64,000 nt of DNA from Thermococcus sp. 21S7 (GTDB lineage: Archaea; Methanobacteriota_B; Thermococci; Thermococcales; Thermococcaceae): positions 1 to 64,000 of the forward strand of contig NZ_SNUT01000009.1 of NCBI RefSeq assembly GCF_012027615.1, written 5' to 3'. The notes under the pieces are model-generated. The model was not told where the DNA came from. It did no database searches and was given only the letters and a program-made list of their open reading frames with translations. Made by a program: the position numbers and the translations under genes. Each line of letters starts with the position of its first letter. The stretch's first letter is position 1. Shown in pieces: positions 18,411 through 29,071 of the stretch.

Positions 18411-20168
18411 TCACGCCCCGTACCTCTTAAAGAGCTCTTCAAACTGAGCGTTGGTCTCGTCTATGAGCGCGGCAACTTTCTCGATGTCGGGCTCGAACTT
18501 CATACGTCCTATCTTCTCCTTGACCGGGAGCTTGGCTATCTCGTCGACGGGAACTCCCCTCTCAACGGCCTCCATGGTCCTGTCGTAGAAGTTGAGTATA
18601 ACGCGCATCATGGTTACCTGCTTCTTCGGCGGGCAGTAGGTGTCGACCTCGTCGAAGGCGTCCTGCTGGAGGAAGTCCTCACGTATCATCCTGGTGACGA
18701 TGAGCACCGCCTTCTCCCTGTCGGGCAGTGCATCCGGACCGACGATACGGACGATTTCCTGAAGTTCGGCCTCCTTCTGGAGGAGCGCCATGGCCTGGTC
18801 GCGCATCTTCCTCCACTCGGGGTCGACGTTCTTGTGCCACCAGTCCTGGATGGCGTCGATGTAGAGGGAGTAGCTCCTCAGCCAGTTGATGGCCGGGAAG
18901 TGCCTCCTCCTAGCCAGGTCTGCATCGAGCGCCCAGAAGACCTTGACGACACGGAGGGTGTTCTGAACGACCGGCTCGCTGAAGTCTCCACCGGGCGGCG
19001 AAACGGCACCGATGACGGAGACGCTTCCAATCCTCTCGTCGCTTCCGAGGGTAACGACTCTTCCAGCACGCTCGTAGAACTCCGCTATCTTGCTCGCGAG
19101 GTAGGCCGGGTAACCTTCCTCACCGGGCATCTCCTCAAGACGGCCGGAAATCTCACGGAGCGCTTCCGCCCACCTGCTCGTCGAGTCGGCCATCAGAGCC
19201 ACGTCGTAACCCATGTCCCTGAAGTACTCGGCGATGGTGATTCCTGTGTAGATTGAGGCCTCACGGGCCGCGACCGGCATGTTCGAGGTGTTGGCTATGA
19301 GAACCGTTCTCTCCATGAGCGGCTTTCCGGTCTTCGGGTCCTTGAGCTTGGGGAACTCCTCAAGGACGTCGGTCATCTCGTTTCCGCGCTCGCCGCAGCC
19401 TATGTAAACGACGACCTGGGCGTCACTCCACTTTGCCAGCTGGTGCTGGGTAACGGTCTTTCCTGAACCGAACGGGCCGGGGATTGCGGCGGTTCCACCC
19501 TTTGCCTGGCTGAAGAAGGTGTCTATCGTCCTCTGGCCGGTGATGAGCGGAACCTCCGGCGGAAGCTTCCTCTTGTAGGGCCTCTTGACACGAACCGGCC
19601 AGCGGTGGTACATCCTGAGCTCCTCGATGCTCCCGTCCGGCTTCTTCACCTTGGCTATGACCTCCTCGATGGTGTAGTCGCCCTCTTCAGCAATCTCTAC
19701 TACCTCGCCCTCCACCCAGGGCGGGACGAGAACGCGGTGCTCGATGATGCTGGTCTCGGGAACGACGCCGAGAACGTCGCCGCCAACGACCTTGTCGCCG
19801 ACCTTGACCTTGGGCGTGAAGTGCCACTTCTTGTCCCTCGGAAGGGCCGGGGCGGTGAGACCCCTCGCGATGAAGTCGCCGCTCAGCTCCCTGAGAACCT
19901 CAAGAGGCCTCTGGATACCGTCGTACATTGCGGTGAGCAGTCCGGGGCCGAGCTCAACGCTCAGAGAGGCGCCGGTTCCTTCAACAGGCTCCCCGGGCCT
20001 TATGCCGGCGGTTTCCTCGTAGACCTGGATGACCGCCTTGTCGCCCTCAAGGCGGATGATTTCTCCTATGAGCCCCATTTCGCCGACACGAACGACCTCG
20101 TACATCTTGGAGCCTTTCATTCCGTCGGCAACGACGAGCGGACCCGTAACACGAATTATCCTTCCCAT
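18411..20168 (-). CDS. atpA: A-type ATP synthase catalytic subunit A
   Basis: Catalytic subunit of the A3B3 head, 585 residues. Seen: Walker A GPFGSGKT near residue 234, the A-specific insertion of about 90 residues before it ([16 protein letters not shown] region), and [30 protein letters not shown]. No intein interrupts the P-loop, although inteins occur at this site in some relatives. Six bases follow subunit F. Confidence 0.97.
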   Translation of the reverse strand: MGRIIRVTGPLVVADGMKGSKMYEVVRVGEMGLIGEIIRLEGDKAVIQVYEETAGIRPGEPVEGTGASLSVELGPGLLTAMYDGIQRPLEVLRELSGDFIARGLTAPALPRDKKWHFTPKVKVGDKVVGGDVLGVVPETSIIEHRVLVPPWVEGEVVEIAEEGDYTIEEVIAKVKKPDGSIEELRMYHRWPVRVKRPYKRKLPPEVPLITGQRTIDTFFSQAKGGTAAIPGPFGSGKTVTQHQLAKWSDAQVVVYIGCGERGNEMTDVLEEFPKLKDPKTGKPLMERTVLIANTSNMPVAAREASIYTGITIAEYFRDMGYDVALMADSTSRWAEALREISGRLEEMPGEEGYPAYLASKIAEFYERAGRVVTLGSDERIGSVSVIGAVSPPGGDFSEPVVQNTLRVVKVFWALDADLARRRHFPAINWLRSYSLYIDAIQDWWHKNVDPEWRKMRDQAMALLQKEAELQEIVRIVGPDALPDREKAVLIVTRMIREDFLQQDAFDEVDTYCPPKKQVTMMRVILNFYDRTMEAVERGVPVDEIAKLPVKEKIGRMKFEPDIEKVAALIDETNAQFEELFKRYGA

Positions 20169-20174
20169 TTCGGT

Positions 20175-20483
20175 TCACCTCTTCAGCTCAACACCAATTG
20201 CCCTTCTAACTATCTCCTTGATCGCCTCTTCACCAAGCCTGGAGCCGGATTTGTCCGGCACCTGAAGGATGATTGGAACGGTAACCTCCGGAAGTTCAAC
20301 CTTCCCAACGAATCTCTCGGTTATCAGGATTATTCCGATGTCGTCCCTCTCGACGAGCTCCTTCAGCTTGTTCCGGAGCCTCTCCATATCAAGCGGGGTG
20401 TCGTCGAAGGAATAAACCTCATGGGCACCGGCCAGCTTGAAGCCGAGCGCGGTGTCCTTATCGCCAAGCACGGCTATCTTCAT
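20175..20483 (-). CDS. atpF: A-type ATP synthase subunit F
   Basis: Central stalk subunit of 102 residues. Opening [19 protein letters not shown] and the central GIILITERF are family hallmarks. It overlaps the subunit C stop by four bases. Confidence 0.95.
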   Translation of the reverse strand: MKIAVLGDKDTALGFKLAGAHEVYSFDDTPLDMERLRNKLKELVERDDIGIILITERFVGKVELPEVTVPIILQVPDKSGSRLGEEAIKEIVRRAIGVELKR

Positions 20484-21580
20484 GCAACATCACCCGCGAG
20501 TTCCTTTATCCTCTCAGGGTGAACGCCGTCCTCGATGAGCTTCGCTATCGCCCTGAGCTTCCTGAGTTCCCTCTCCCTCTGGAGGATGTAGCTCAGCGGT
20601 GCGGCGACGCTGAGCGGGTAGAACCTGTTGAGCTCGTTCATCCTCTCAAGGATGTGCCTCTCAAGGGCCCTCTCAAGGACGCTGAGGTCCCTCTCGACTT
20701 CCTCCCTGACGTCCCTGATGACCTTTCCGTACTTCGTTGAGTCCAGCTCGGCCAAAGCCATGCTCAGGTCGTCGACGTGGAGGAGCGGGTCGAGCTTTAC
20801 GCTTCCGCCAGGGATTATCAGCGGCCTTATCTCTTCCGCGGTCATTCCAGCGGCCTTTGCCCTGAGAACGGTGAGTATGTTGGTCTTGTCGATTTTGAGT
20901 CTGACGAACTCCTCAAGGATAACGCGCTCGTCCTCCTTCCGCGAGAGGGCGTAGCTGAGGAGCTTTCCGTAGTGCATCCTGTAGAGTTCGGTTTCGAACT
21001 CCTGGAGCGATATCTCCCCGAGGAGCAGTCTCTGGTAGGGTTCCTCGTAGGGGGTGCCCTCAAGGATTACGAGTATCTCCTCCATGGTCTTTGCCTCTGC
21101 CATTGCCTTTACCTTGGGGAGCATTGGACCGATATCCATGACGTAGTCGCCCGCAACCTCGCCGGCGAACTTGGCCTTGACCACGCTGGCTATGTTCCTG
21201 ACGTCCCACTCCTCAAGCATGAACCTGAAGAAGGGGCTGACCCTCTTCGGGAGAATCTTAATCATGAGTTCGTAGGTTCCGGCGAGGGCCCTCTCTAAGG
21301 CTCTCTCTATCTCCTCGACGGTGTAGGTTGAAACGTCGGTGAGGTAGTCCTTGTAGTCGGTGTCCTCCAGGCTGACGACGAAGTTCTGCAGCGTTCTGCT
21401 CTCGGCCAGCTCGTTGAAGCGCTGCTCGGTGAGGAGCTTCGCCTCCATCGCCTTTATCCTGGCGTTGGGGTAGGAGTAGGGCGTGTATTTCCAGACTATC
21501 CTGGCCGTCTTGTATCCCACCCATACGAATACTACAGCCAGTGTCGTGTTGAGGATTCCGCTTACGGCTCCTGCTTCCAT
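20480..21580 (-). CDS. atpC: A-type ATP synthase subunit C
   Basis: Funnel-shaped subunit joining the central stalk to the K ring; 366 residues from ATG 21580, which follows GGTGAGG. It is entirely helical with a short N-terminal hydrophobic stretch, and the repeated three-helix pattern of the family is visible ([22 protein letters not shown]). A GTG at 21589 is the less likely alternative start. Confidence 0.94.
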   Translation of the reverse strand: MEAGAVSGILNTTLAVVFVWVGYKTARIVWKYTPYSYPNARIKAMEAKLLTEQRFNELAESRTLQNFVVSLEDTDYKDYLTDVSTYTVEEIERALERALAGTYELMIKILPKRVSPFFRFMLEEWDVRNIASVVKAKFAGEVAGDYVMDIGPMLPKVKAMAEAKTMEEILVILEGTPYEEPYQRLLLGEISLQEFETELYRMHYGKLLSYALSRKEDERVILEEFVRLKIDKTNILTVLRAKAAGMTAEEIRPLIIPGGSVKLDPLLHVDDLSMALAELDSTKYGKVIRDVREEVERDLSVLERALERHILERMNELNRFYPLSVAAPLSYILQRERELRKLRAIAKLIEDGVHPERIKELAGDVA

Positions 21581-21585
21581 TAACC

Positions 21586-22197
21586 TCACCCGAAGAGAGC
21601 CTTGGCTATCTCTGCCCTGAGCTCGCCCTCAAACCTCTCTATCCTTGACTCGAAGGTGTTGTCCACCCTTACCGCCCCGTCGGGGGTCTCAACCAGGACG
21701 CCGCCTATGGTTGATATCGGCTCGCCGAGGCTTATCTCCACGTCCCTTCCGAGTTTCGCCGCAACGGTTTCCCTGAACTCATCGAGCTTGCCCTCAATGA
21801 GCCTCAGGGTCTTTTCGTTGGAGCGTATAAGGCACGCCTCCCCGCCGAGCTCTTCGAGGGCCTTAACCGTGAGGTCGATGAGCATCGGGAAGTACTCCTC
21901 CTCGGGGAGCTCCGCGAGTCTCTCCCTCAGGGCGGTTATTACCTCCTGGATGAGCTTCTCCTGCACCTCAAGGCGCTTTTTCCTGACCTCAAGCCTGGCG
22001 TTGGCAATTATGCGCTGTTTTTCAGTCTCGGCCTGGGTCTGGGCCTTCCTTAGTATCCACTCGGCTTTCGCCTCGGCCCTCTTTCTCGCCTCTTCCTTAA
22101 TCTTCTCTGCCTCCTTCTGGGCCTCGCTGAGTATGTACTGTATCTTCTGCTCCGCTTCCCTGTTTATCTCCTGTATGATCAGCTCTGCTCCATCCAT
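21586..22197 (-). CDS. atpE: A-type ATP synthase subunit E
   Basis: Peripheral stalk subunit, 203 residues. The first 100 residues are a charged coiled coil that pairs with subunit H, and the C-terminal globular part (IGGVLVETPDGAVRVDNTFESRIE) contacts the head. It follows atpK by 41 bases. Confidence 0.94.
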   Translation of the reverse strand: MDGAELIIQEINREAEQKIQYILSEAQKEAEKIKEEARKRAEAKAEWILRKAQTQAETEKQRIIANARLEVRKKRLEVQEKLIQEVITALRERLAELPEEEYFPMLIDLTVKALEELGGEACLIRSNEKTLRLIEGKLDEFRETVAAKLGRDVEISLGEPISTIGGVLVETPDGAVRVDNTFESRIERFEGELRAEIAKALFG

Positions 22198-22238
22198 CCT
22201 CCTTCCTCCTTGGCCTATAAAGAAAGTTTTGGACGGAG

Positions 22239-22730
<492 letters not shown>

Positions 22731-22742
22731 TCATGCACCTCC

Positions 22743-24719
22743 TTAAGCTTCAAACTCCAGCTCGGAAACTTCTCTTTTTGCCCTAAAGGGCTGGAAGGGT
22801 TTACCTTCACCTGAGTAGAACGTTCCGAAAAATTCAACGTACTGCAGACGGAGCGAGTGAACGAACGCTCCGAGGGCGTTGATGGCGACCGAAAACAGCT
22901 GGCCGCCTGCAAACAGTATGATTCCAATGAGTATGCCTATGGGAACGGGGCCGATGCTCACGCCCCAGACCATCTGGGCCAGTATGTTGACGACCATTGC
23001 TATTCCTGCCGTCGCTAGGGCGAGCGCCATGAGCCTCGCGTAGCTGAGCCAGCTGCCCACGAAGCCGAAGAAGTCCGAGATGACCAGGAGGACCGCCAGT
23101 GCACCGTTCTTGAGCTCGCTGAGTATGAAGAGCACCAGGCCGACTCCGAAGAGCGCCTTGCCCGGCATGCCCAGGGACGGGTTCTTGCTGGCGAGGAACA
23201 GGAAGGTTATTCCGAGTATTATGAGCATCCATGAGAGCTGGTCGAGTATCGCATCCTTGGTCTCGCCGTTCTTGAGCTTGACTATGAAGCCGACGGTGTA
23301 GCCGGTGAAGAGGTGGGCTATACCTATCGCCAGGGCCAGCTGAAGCACCACGAGGGCGTCCTGGAAGGTGTCCCAGACGCGCGGAACGGTGAATCCCGCG
23401 AGGTCAAGGGCGTTGCCGAAGTAGCTGCCGAAGATAACTCCCATCGCCATGGTGAAGAACGAGCTTATCAGCAGGGTGTAGGCGAACTTGTAGGTGCCGT
23501 CGTTGAACTTCTTGTGCCCCTTGACGAGGAGGGCAGCTATTATCGCTATTATGAGACCGTACATGAAGTCGGTGAGCATGAATCCGAAGAAGAACGAGTA
23601 GGTGAAGGTTATTATCGGCGTCGGGTCTATCTCGTTGTACTTGGGGACACCGTACATTTCGGTGAGCATCTCGAAGGGTCTTGCCCAGCCGGGGTTTTTG
23701 AGCTTTATCGGAATCTCCTCCAGCTCCTCCCCGGTGGGCTCCCTGATGTTGATGTAGGCCGTGCCGTTGGTTACCCTCTTGATGCCCTCCAGGACCCTGG
23801 GGACGTCGCTCCTTGGAAGCCAGCCGGTCAGAGCGAAGGTCATGTTCGTTCTGGCGAGCATCGGCAGCACGGTTGACTTGTCGCGCTCGTTCTCCATGAG
23901 TTCCTGATAGAAGACGACGTCGTCGTAGTACTTCTCGGCCAGCATCTCCGCGTCCTTCTTGGCGCTCTCAAGCTCCTCCTCCTTTCTCCGGAGCTTCTCC
24001 TCGTAGACGGCTATGAGCTCCCTTGGAGTCCCCTCCCCCTCGGGAACCTCCAGCCTCTCAAGGGAGTACTTGGCCAGAATCGGGTTGGCCCTGTCGTAGT
24101 CGGCTTTGAGGAAGACGAACACCGCCAAAACCTTGTCCTTCAGCTCCTTGGAAACCACGACCGCCCTGTTCTCCGTGGCCCGGGTGACCTCCTCAACGAG
24201 GGACTTAAACTTGTTCCTGTCAACGGTTCCGACGACGATTTCCAGCATGTCGGTCGATTTGAGGTATGAAACGTCGAGGTTGAGCACCGAGAGAAGCTCC
24301 AGTATCGCTATGTCGCCCTTTATTCTCTCGATTTCGGTCTGGGTGGAGGTTATCTTGCCCTCAACCGCCTTTATCTCCGGTTCGACGGCGCTGAGAAAGT
24401 TCTCAACGTCCTTTATGAGCCTCTCGATTCCCTCGTACCGGTACTTCTTTCTCGCCCGCTCCTTTGGAAAGATGAACTCCTTTATGCCGCCCCCGGTGGA
24501 CTTCCGGTAGGCCTTCAGAAAATCAACGAGCCTTGAGATGGTTATACTGTACGAGGCGGCCTTCCTGTGGTACTCGTTGGGAGAATCTTTCTGGGCGATT
24601 TCGACGTCCAGCTCCCTTATTTCAACAATACCGTTCTCGTGGAGATACGTTAGAAGGCTGTCTTTGTAGCGGTTGAGGGTAATGACCTCTATCTTGACCA
24701 TCTCTTCAGGCTTGAACAT
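22743..24719 (-). CDS. atpI: A-type ATP synthase subunit I (a)
   Basis: Stator subunit that forms the ion half-channels; 658 residues. Residues 1-350 are soluble and largely coiled coil. The C-terminal half has about eight helices with the conserved FFGFMLTDFMYGL, ARLMALALATAGIAMVVN and GAFVHSLRLQYVEFFGTFYSG segments. It lies one base after the subunit H stop. Confidence 0.96.
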   Translation of the reverse strand: MFKPEEMVKIEVITLNRYKDSLLTYLHENGIVEIRELDVEIAQKDSPNEYHRKAASYSITISRLVDFLKAYRKSTGGGIKEFIFPKERARKKYRYEGIERLIKDVENFLSAVEPEIKAVEGKITSTQTEIERIKGDIAILELLSVLNLDVSYLKSTDMLEIVVGTVDRNKFKSLVEEVTRATENRAVVVSKELKDKVLAVFVFLKADYDRANPILAKYSLERLEVPEGEGTPRELIAVYEEKLRRKEEELESAKKDAEMLAEKYYDDVVFYQELMENERDKSTVLPMLARTNMTFALTGWLPRSDVPRVLEGIKRVTNGTAYINIREPTGEELEEIPIKLKNPGWARPFEMLTEMYGVPKYNEIDPTPIITFTYSFFFGFMLTDFMYGLIIAIIAALLVKGHKKFNDGTYKFAYTLLISSFFTMAMGVIFGSYFGNALDLAGFTVPRVWDTFQDALVVLQLALAIGIAHLFTGYTVGFIVKLKNGETKDAILDQLSWMLIILGITFLFLASKNPSLGMPGKALFGVGLVLFILSELKNGALAVLLVISDFFGFVGSWLSYARLMALALATAGIAMVVNILAQMVWGVSIGPVPIGILIGIILFAGGQLFSVAINALGAFVHSLRLQYVEFFGTFYSGEGKPFQPFRAKREVSELEFEA

Positions 24720-24720
24720 T

Positions 24721-25032
24721 TCAGCTCCCTCTCACGAGCGCTATTCCCGCAGAGATGGCTTTCTCGAAGTTGTTAGTGGCCTTGACCTTGAGCTCCTCGA
24801 TCTCGGAGTCCCCCTCAGCAAGTATCCTTTTGGCTTCCTCTTCCCCCTTGAGACGGGCCTTCTCGATGAGGGATTCGGCGTTTTTCTCTGCCTCTTCAAC
24901 TATGTTCTTTTCGAGAAGCTTGGCCTCTTCGCGGGCCTTGAGGACTATCTCCTTGGCCTGCTCCTTGGCCCTCTCGATCCTCTCCTCGGCCTGCTTCTCT
25001 GCATCAACAATCTGCTTGATGACGTCCTCCAT
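24721..25032 (-). CDS. atpH: A-type ATP synthase subunit H
   Basis: Peripheral stalk partner of subunit E, 103 residues, nearly all right-handed coiled-coil pattern rich in Lys, Glu and Ala. First gene of the operon. A G-rich RBS (GGGGGG) lies at about 25037-25042. Confidence 0.93.
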   Translation of the reverse strand: MEDVIKQIVDAEKQAEERIERAKEQAKEIVLKAREEAKLLEKNIVEEAEKNAESLIEKARLKGEEEAKRILAEGDSEIEELKVKATNNFEKAISAGIALVRGS

Positions 25033-25095
25033 GATTAGCCCCCCAATGAGCCCGAAAACAGTTAAACCTCACGTCACCTTTGGCTTCCTTAAGTC

Positions 25096-25106
25096 GGTTT
25101 AAATAG
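25096..25106 (-). promoter_or_regulatory. TATA box of the ATP synthase operon
   Basis: The minus strand reads ACTATTTAAAC about 65 bases before atpH, predicting a start near 25075 and a leader of about 43 bases. All nine genes follow without another clear promoter. Confidence 0.6.
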
Positions 25107-25139
25107 TTTTTGGCCTATGAACCTAGGATTTGACGAAGA

Positions 25140-25179
25140 AAGAACAAAAATGAACATGAAAGTTGAAAAAAATGTCATA
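25140..25179 (-). terminator. T-rich terminator after trkA-like gene
   Basis: On the minus strand the stop at 25180 is followed by T runs (CATTTTTTTC, then TTTTTGTTC), matching archaeal oligo-T termination, before the atpH promoter. Confidence 0.5.
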
Positions 25180-25872
25180 TTAGCTTTCATTGTTGGGTTT
25201 TTTCTTTTCCAGGAGCTTCTTCACGTCGTCGAGAACGCTGTTCTTGGCGAAGATTATTATCTGTCCACTCCCTGGAAGCTTTGTATCCCCTGACGGAATT
25301 ATTAGGTTGCCCTTCTCGTCGTAAACCGCCACCATGAGCGCGTCCCTAGGCAGCTTCAGGTCCTTGACCAGCTTGCCGGCTATCTCGCTGTCCCCGTTTA
25401 TGCTGAAGCGGACTATCTCCGCGCCCTCCTTCGGGAATAAAACGCGGTCGAAGCCCGGCGTGACTATGTTCCTGCTGATGTACTCCGCGGCTATCTCCTC
25501 AGGCGAAATCACGAAGTCGAAGTAGCGCTTGAGGTCGGTGACCTCCTCGAATATGCGCCTGTTCTGCGGGTTGCTTATCCTGAGCGACGTCTTAATCTTC
25601 GGGTTGAGGTGCTTCGCTAAGATGCAGGCGAGCAGATTCGCGTCGTCCTTGCCGGTCAGTGCGGCGAAGGCATCGGCCTGCTTTATGTTGGCCTCCTCAA
25701 GCGTTTTCGGGTCGGTGGCGTCGCCCTCGATGACCAGACCGTTGATGAGGAGGGAGAGCTCCTTGGCGCGCTCCTTGTCCATCTCTATTATGGTGACGTC
25801 GTGTCCCTCCTCCTCAAGCATCTTGGCCACGAGGTAGCCGACCCTTCCGGCACCCATGATAACGACGAACAT
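25180..25872 (-). CDS. TrkA-type potassium channel regulatory protein
   Basis: Cytoplasmic regulator of potassium uptake, 230 residues. Seen: N-terminal Rossmann domain with MGAGRVGYLVAKMLEEEG and acidic TIIEMD, GDATDPKTLEEA and TGKDDANLLAC, then a C-terminal RCK_C domain from about residue 145. No membrane segment is present, so it needs a separate channel subunit. Its ATG overlaps the secD stop by one base (TGATG), a tight link with secretion genes that has no obvious functional reason. Confidence 0.92.
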   Translation of the reverse strand: MFVVIMGAGRVGYLVAKMLEEEGHDVTIIEMDKERAKELSLLINGLVIEGDATDPKTLEEANIKQADAFAALTGKDDANLLACILAKHLNPKIKTSLRISNPQNRRIFEEVTDLKRYFDFVISPEEIAAEYISRNIVTPGFDRVLFPKEGAEIVRFSINGDSEIAGKLVKDLKLPRDALMVAVYDEKGNLIIPSGDTKLPGSGQIIIFAKNSVLDDVKKLLEKKKPNNES

Positions 25873-27398
25873 CAGTCCTCACCGAGGAGGTATTTGGCTA
25901 TCTCAGCGTAGGCTGGCCTGGTTATCAGGATTCCGATGAGCACGCCCAGTATCGTCGTGAAGGCGAAGCCCTTGAGCGTTCCAACGAAGTAGACCAGCAG
26001 GAAGCTCATGGCCGCTATCGTCGTTGCCGCCGAGGCGAAGATGACGAAGAACGCCCTTCCCATCCTCTTGAGCACGCTGGAACGCCTGCTTATCTTCGTG
26101 GTCTTCTCCCCACCGAGGAGCTCGTCGGTTATGACTATCTGCTGGTCGACACCGGTACCTATGGCGGCGATGATGCCCGCTATGCTCGGAAGGTCGAGGT
26201 TCCATCTGATGAGCGCCGCGAAGCCCAGGATGATTATCGCCTCGAAGAGGCTGGTGGAGGCAACGGGTATGGCTATCCTCCACTTCCTGTAGTGGAAGTA
26301 GACGATGAGGAGAACCGTTATCAGAGCACCTATGCCCGCGTAGAGCGCCTGCGTTCTGAAGCCCTCACCGAGCCTCGGGGAGATGAACTCCATGCCGACG
26401 ACGGTGAGCTTGACGGGGAGCGAACCGCTCTTGAGGACGGTGTATATGGTGCTGGCTTCCTGCTCGGCCGTGAGTCTGTCCGGGGCGCTTCCGGTTATCT
26501 GAACGTCCTGCTGCGGCTGGCCAACGGTGAGGCCTTCACCGAGAGAGTACGGGCCGTAGAGACCGAGAACCCTGATTATGAGCGCGTGGTCGTTCTCACC
26601 CTGGGCCCTTGGAACGTACCTTACCGTGAGGTTCATTCCCTCAAGCTCGGTCTGAAGCTCCCCCGGAACGTCAACGAGAACTATCTTATCCTTGCCCCGG
26701 GCGAGCTTGGCTATCTCATCGGCGCTCTGGTTGGCGTAGGCGACGACGCTTATGTTGAACGCCCTGGTGATCCTCTCAAGGAGAGTCGGCGCCTCGGGAG
26801 CCTCGGCGTTGAACTCCGAGCTGTTCATGGCCTTGTAAACGCTCTCAGGAACAACCATCAGGGAGTTAACGGGCGGGTCGAGGAACATGTCAACGGGCCA
26901 GCCCTTCTTGCCGTAGGCCAGCTCGGCGAACTTCTCGGCGGCGCTCTTTGAAATCCTGAAGGGAACGCTCCAGCCGTTGGTGGTGGGGTCTATCTTGTAG
27001 ATGCCCACGTACTCAACGTCGCTGCCGGTTCCGAAGACCGTCCCCGCGAACTCCATGTAGAAGACACCCTGACTCTCGATGACGCTCTTTATCTGATTCG
27101 CCTCCTCCGGGGACGTGACATTGGCAACCTTGATGAGGACTATCTGATTCCCCTGGGCCTCGACAGTTATGTCCCTCAGACCGAGGGTGTTCAGCCTCTT
27201 CTGCAGCGAATCGACGACGAGCTGCATGGTCTTGGTGTCGACGGGATGCTCCGTCTGGGCAACGAGCGCGACACCGCCGCTTATGTCTATACCGAAGGTG
27301 AGCGGTTTGAGCGCAAGGGTCGCTATCGAGCCTATGAGGAAGAGCGTGAGCAGGATTATCCTCCAGTTCCGGAGGAGCTTTTTGGTTCTTCTCTTCAT
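25872..27398 (-). CDS. secD: Preprotein translocase subunit SecD
   Basis: Membrane protein that helps Sec-dependent export using the ion gradient; 508 residues. Seen: first helix, then FGIDISGGVAL (the P1 head opening), a large outer domain of about 290 residues, and five helices with IIAAIGTGVDQQIVITDE. The last helices end in TTILGVLIGILITRPAYAE. It overlaps secF by four bases. Confidence 0.95.
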   Translation of the reverse strand: MKRRTKKLLRNWRIILLTLFLIGSIATLALKPLTFGIDISGGVALVAQTEHPVDTKTMQLVVDSLQKRLNTLGLRDITVEAQGNQIVLIKVANVTSPEEANQIKSVIESQGVFYMEFAGTVFGTGSDVEYVGIYKIDPTTNGWSVPFRISKSAAEKFAELAYGKKGWPVDMFLDPPVNSLMVVPESVYKAMNSSEFNAEAPEAPTLLERITRAFNISVVAYANQSADEIAKLARGKDKIVLVDVPGELQTELEGMNLTVRYVPRAQGENDHALIIRVLGLYGPYSLGEGLTVGQPQQDVQITGSAPDRLTAEQEASTIYTVLKSGSLPVKLTVVGMEFISPRLGEGFRTQALYAGIGALITVLLIVYFHYRKWRIAIPVASTSLFEAIIILGFAALIRWNLDLPSIAGIIAAIGTGVDQQIVITDELLGGEKTTKISRRSSVLKRMGRAFFVIFASAATTIAAMSFLLVYFVGTLKGFAFTTILGVLIGILITRPAYAEIAKYLLGED

Positions 27399-28309
27399 GC
27401 CTTACCACCCCTGGGGGCTTCCCTGGTGAGGTACCACTTGAGCACGCCCGCGTTGAGAACCCACGTGTTCATGAAGTCCGCGAGCAGACCGAAGATGAGG
27501 ACTATGGCAATGTTGTCGATGGTCTGCGAGGTCGAGATTATCCAGAGGATCAGCAGGGCACCCAGAGTCGTGGTGCTCATCGTAAAGCCCGTTGAAACCG
27601 CGGCGAGGTAAGCCCTCTCCACGGAGTCCTCTTTTCTCCTGAGGAGCTTCGTGGTCAGGAGGATGTTGCTGTCGACGGTGTAACCTATGAGCATGAGCAG
27701 GGCCGCTATCGTGGCAGTTGTCAGTTCAATTCCAAAGAGACCCATCAGGGCGACGGCTATCGTCATGTCGGAGAGTGCGGAGAATATTATCGTGAGTGAC
27801 GGCACGAGGTTTCTGAAGAACAGGAAGACCACGACGGCCATCGCGAGGAACGCAAAGGCGAGGGCCCTTATTCCCTGCTGCTGGGCTATCTCTCCAAAGG
27901 TCGGCTGCACCTCACTGTGCGTGTATTCCGCGCTGGGATACTTTTCCTTCATGACGTCGATTATATTAAGGGGATCGGTGCCTGTTGGGGCATAAACCCT
28001 GACGCCGTTGGTCTCCACACCGGTGAAGCTCTCAACCCTAACGTCCACCCCTATTTTATCGCTTATGTATTTACCCAGTTCATCAGGATTCGCATTCACC
28101 CCGTAGGCGGTGACCACAACACCGCCCTGGAGGTCTATTCCAAGCGTTGGAAAGTTGACCGCGAGAAGTATCAGTGCTATCACGAAGACAGCAAGGGGGT
28201 ACATTATCATCTGCTTGTATTCCATCCGCGCTAGAAAGCTCAGCTTTTCCTGTTTCTTTGCCCTCACGGAATTAGTGGAGGGCTTGGACTTCGGTTTAGA
28301 CTTCGACAT
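27395..28309 (-). CDS. secF: Preprotein translocase subunit SecF
   Basis: Partner of SecD, 304 residues. Basic N-terminus, first helix, then LGIDLQGGVVVTAYG, a short outer domain, and five helices with LLMLIGYTVDSNILLTTKLLRRKE. GGGGTGAAGGT lies just before the ATG. The order secF-secD is the archaeal one. A TATA element (28363-28372) lies about 55 bases upstream. Confidence 0.95.
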   Translation of the reverse strand: MSKSKPKSKPSTNSVRAKKQEKLSFLARMEYKQMIMYPLAVFVIALILLAVNFPTLGIDLQGGVVVTAYGVNANPDELGKYISDKIGVDVRVESFTGVETNGVRVYAPTGTDPLNIIDVMKEKYPSAEYTHSEVQPTFGEIAQQQGIRALAFAFLAMAVVVFLFFRNLVPSLTIIFSALSDMTIAVALMGLFGIELTTATIAALLMLIGYTVDSNILLTTKLLRRKEDSVERAYLAAVSTGFTMSTTTLGALLILWIISTSQTIDNIAIVLIFGLLADFMNTWVLNAGVLKWYLTREAPRGGKA

Positions 28310-28362
28310 ACCTTCACCCCTTCGTGAGTTTTCGTAAACTTGTCGTTAGTTGGAGGTATGAG

Positions 28363-28372
28363 TTTTAAAATT
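28363..28372 (-). promoter_or_regulatory. TATA box of the secFD-trkA operon
   Basis: The minus strand reads AATTTTAAAA, giving a predicted start near 28337. The 331 bases between secF and speH hold this promoter, the speH promoter and a weak 7-bp inverted repeat (28433-28466). No gene was seen. Confidence 0.55.
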
Positions 28373-28432
28373 AGTGGTTCACGCTTAAAAAAGGCCATCG
28401 GTGAGCAGGGTTAAACGAGGCGGAGAAGGGCT

Positions 28433-28466
28433 TTAATCCATGAAAAAGCCTTCAAATCGGGATTAA
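28433..28466. repeat. Small inverted repeat in the secF-speH intergenic region
   Basis: TTAATCC at 28433-28439 pairs with GGATTAA at 28460-28466 across a 20-base loop. It lies between two divergent promoters. It could be an operator or chance in AT-rich DNA. Confidence 0.3.
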
Positions 28467-28596
28467 GGGGAATCCACCACGAACTTTCAGAAAATTTCAA
28501 TAACGGCCATTATACAGCCACTCAATGCATTCCAGGCCAATTCAGAGCAGTTCAACGCCAAAACGGCCCGTTCACAGCTCTCCACTCCAGGGCTTA

Positions 28597-28608
28597 ACTT
28601 TAAAAAGG
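28597..28608 (+). promoter_or_regulatory. TATA box of speH
   Basis: ACTTTAAAAAGG lies about 38 bases before the ATG at 28641, followed by GAGGTGAG at 28630-28637 as RBS. Confidence 0.6.
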
Positions 28609-28640
28609 GTTCGTAATAGGAGCAACAAGAGGTGAGAGCC

Positions 28641-29066
28641 ATGGCTGAGATAGAGACGATCGGGTTCCACTACGTTGTTGAGGCCGCAGGTTGCGATCCC
28701 GAAATCCTCGGTAACGCTGACAAGATAAGAAAGATATTCCTAGAAGCCGCCAAGGTCGGTAGAATGGAGGTCAAGGCGAGCTATTTCTTTAAGTTCTCGC
28801 CCACTGGCGTTAGCGGCATGGTCATCGTCGCAGAGAGCCACATCTCGATACACACCTGGCCGGAGAAGGGCTACGCCGCTCTGGACGTCTACACCTGCGG
28901 AACCACCGCAGACCCGGAAAAGGCCGTTGACTACATCCTGGACAAGCTCCGCGCTCAGTACGCCCACGTTTCCGAGATAAAGCGCGGAATAGAGGAGGAG
29001 GACGAGACCTTCACCCACATGATACTCACGTGGGAGGAGAAGCTCGAAAGGAAGAATGGAAAATAG
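28641..29066 (+). CDS. speH: S-adenosylmethionine decarboxylase proenzyme
   Basis: Supplies decarboxylated AdoMet for aminopropyl transfer in polyamine synthesis; 141 residues, the short class 1B form. The proenzyme cuts itself between E65 and S66 (VAESHISIHTWPE), turning S66 into the pyruvoyl cofactor. H71 and C86 (YTCG) are the other catalytic residues of the family. The start at 28641 has a strong GAGGTGAG RBS. The downstream gene is convergent. Confidence 0.96.
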   Translation: MAEIETIGFHYVVEAAGCDPEILGNADKIRKIFLEAAKVGRMEVKASYFFKFSPTGVSGMVIVAESHISIHTWPEKGYAALDVYTCGTTADPEKAVDYILDKLRAQYAHVSEIKRGIEEEDETFTHMILTWEEKLERKNGK

Positions 29067-29071
29067 AACCC